NCBI GenBank assembly: GCA_021413945.1
Contig: JAIOPK010000006.1
Coordinates: forward strand, 499,636 to 563,635
Length of the DNA: 64,000 bases
Direction: 5' to 3'
Source: Candidatus Uhrbacteria bacterium
Lineage (GTDB): Bacteria > Patescibacteriota > Patescibacteriia > 2-12-FULL-60-25
The position numbers and the translations under genes are program-made. The notes beneath the pieces were generated by a model. That model worked only from the letters and a program-made list of their open reading frames with translations, was not told the DNA's origin and did no database searches. Shown here piece after piece: positions 63,725-64,000 of the stretch. The first letter of the stretch is position 1. The number at the start of each line of letters is the position of its first letter.

Positions 63725-63958
63725 CTACAACCTATAGGTAATGCGACCCTTTGTCAAATCGTACGGGCTCACCTCGACTTGGACGTCATCTCCCGGGGTC
63801 AAACGGATGCGGTTCATGCGCATTTTTCCCCCAAGATAGCACAAAATGACCTGTCCGTTCTCGAGTTTTACCTTGAAGTTGGCTGATGGCAGGTTCTCCT
63901 CGACCGTCCCCTTCATGACGAGAAATTCCTTGCTGGGAGACGTGTTTTTACCGGCCAT
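63725..63958 (-). CDS. infA: Translation initiation factor IF-1
   Basis: 77 residues: [66 protein letters not shown], a complete IF-1 OB fold with slight N-terminal extension. First gene of this ribosomal block in the window; a possible TATGAT -10 box lies just upstream (minus strand), but the -35 region would be at the window edge. Confidence 0.96.
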   Translation of the reverse strand: MAGKNTSPSKEFLVMKGTVEENLPSANFKVKLENGQVILCYLGGKMRMNRIRLTPGDDVQVEVSPYDLTKGRITYRL

Positions 63959-64000
63959 AGGTTGTTGAAATCATGGTCGGATCATAACAAAGCCAAAAAA

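Noticed and set aside
62624-63886. 420-codon plus-strand ORF
   Set aside because: Antisense to rpsK, rpsM, rpmJ and infA, all clearly real.
1-64000. Alternative code with UGA as glycine
   Set aside because: TGA ends many genes exactly at conserved C-termini and forms ATGA overlaps, so it is a normal stop.
1-64000. CRISPR array
   Set aside because: No regularly spaced repeats with unique spacers; the repeats seen are short dispersed palindromes.

Overview
The window looks like a piece of a chromosome from a Candidate Phyla Radiation (Patescibacteria) bacterium. The inference rests on very tight gene packing, many short lineage-specific membrane proteins and lipoproteins, an alpha subunit of RNA polymerase without its C-terminal domain, a PriA-like protein with no recognisable Walker A motif, and no biosynthetic pathways except cell wall and surface polysaccharide genes. 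TGA is a normal stop here (many ATGA start/stop overlaps), so this is not one of the lineages that read UGA as glycine. The exact phylum cannot be fixed from the sequence alone.

Layout. 1-3 kb: the rod-shape operon mreB-mreC-mreD-mrdA (mrdA runs off the left edge). 3-10 kb: a DciA-like protein, a UvrD helicase fused to a PD-(D/E)XK nuclease, a tRNA-guanine transglycosylase without its zinc cysteines, a TVP38-type membrane protein and a large unknown membrane protein. 10.3-15.4 kb: an accessory block with a PLD-like protein, three small probable DNA-binding or regulatory proteins in one overlapping operon, and a type IIG restriction-modification enzyme. Then tRNA-Val and tRNA-Leu. 15.7-27 kb: a 1450-residue M48 peptidase/ABC1-kinase fusion, a degenerate lipid kinase, bactofilin and argS-tyrS-valS. 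27-33 kb: a DHH-family protein with altered motifs, a SpoU methyltransferase, an amidase-like protein, a GIY-YIG protein flanked by dispersed repeats, an HD protein, a lytic transglycosylase, a Nudix hydrolase and a C-terminal processing protease. 33.8-38.6 kb: murA (with a damaged 3' end), a PEGA-domain protein, a HicBA toxin-antitoxin pair and an SPFH protein.

38.7-43.5 kb is visibly AT-richer. It holds a type II restriction system (LlaMI-like nuclease, C5-cytosine methylase, Vsr repair nuclease with a frameshifted start), a 450-residue unknown membrane protein, tRNA-Arg and two small exported proteins. 43.5-59.5 kb: pirin, META lipoprotein, HIT protein, surface or glycosylation membrane proteins, then the operon of a transglycosylase-like protein, a MEMO/LigB-like protein, PriA-like, def and fmt, followed by an exopolysaccharide cluster (flippase, GT4, GT2 fused to an O-antigen-ligase-like membrane domain). 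60-64 kb: the conserved block infA-rpmJ-rpsM-rpsK-rpsD-rpoA-rplQ-rplM-rpsI, closed by a strong terminator.

The most unusual features are (a) the four-gene cassette at 10.3-12.2 kb, a candidate undescribed defence or mobile-element module; (b) at least three families of short palindromic or tandem repeats that sit inside reading frames and are translated (VIPANAGIQ / LDSSVRWND, PLTKGELEGV, and VTRYxLRD), concentrated between 37 and 56 kb; (c) GIY-YIG plus REP-like repeats that supply the C-terminal tails and stop codons of the neighbouring genes; and (d) a run of enzymes with lost catalytic or metal-binding motifs (TGT, lipid kinase, DHH, PriA). No CRISPR array, transposase or prophage structural gene was seen.
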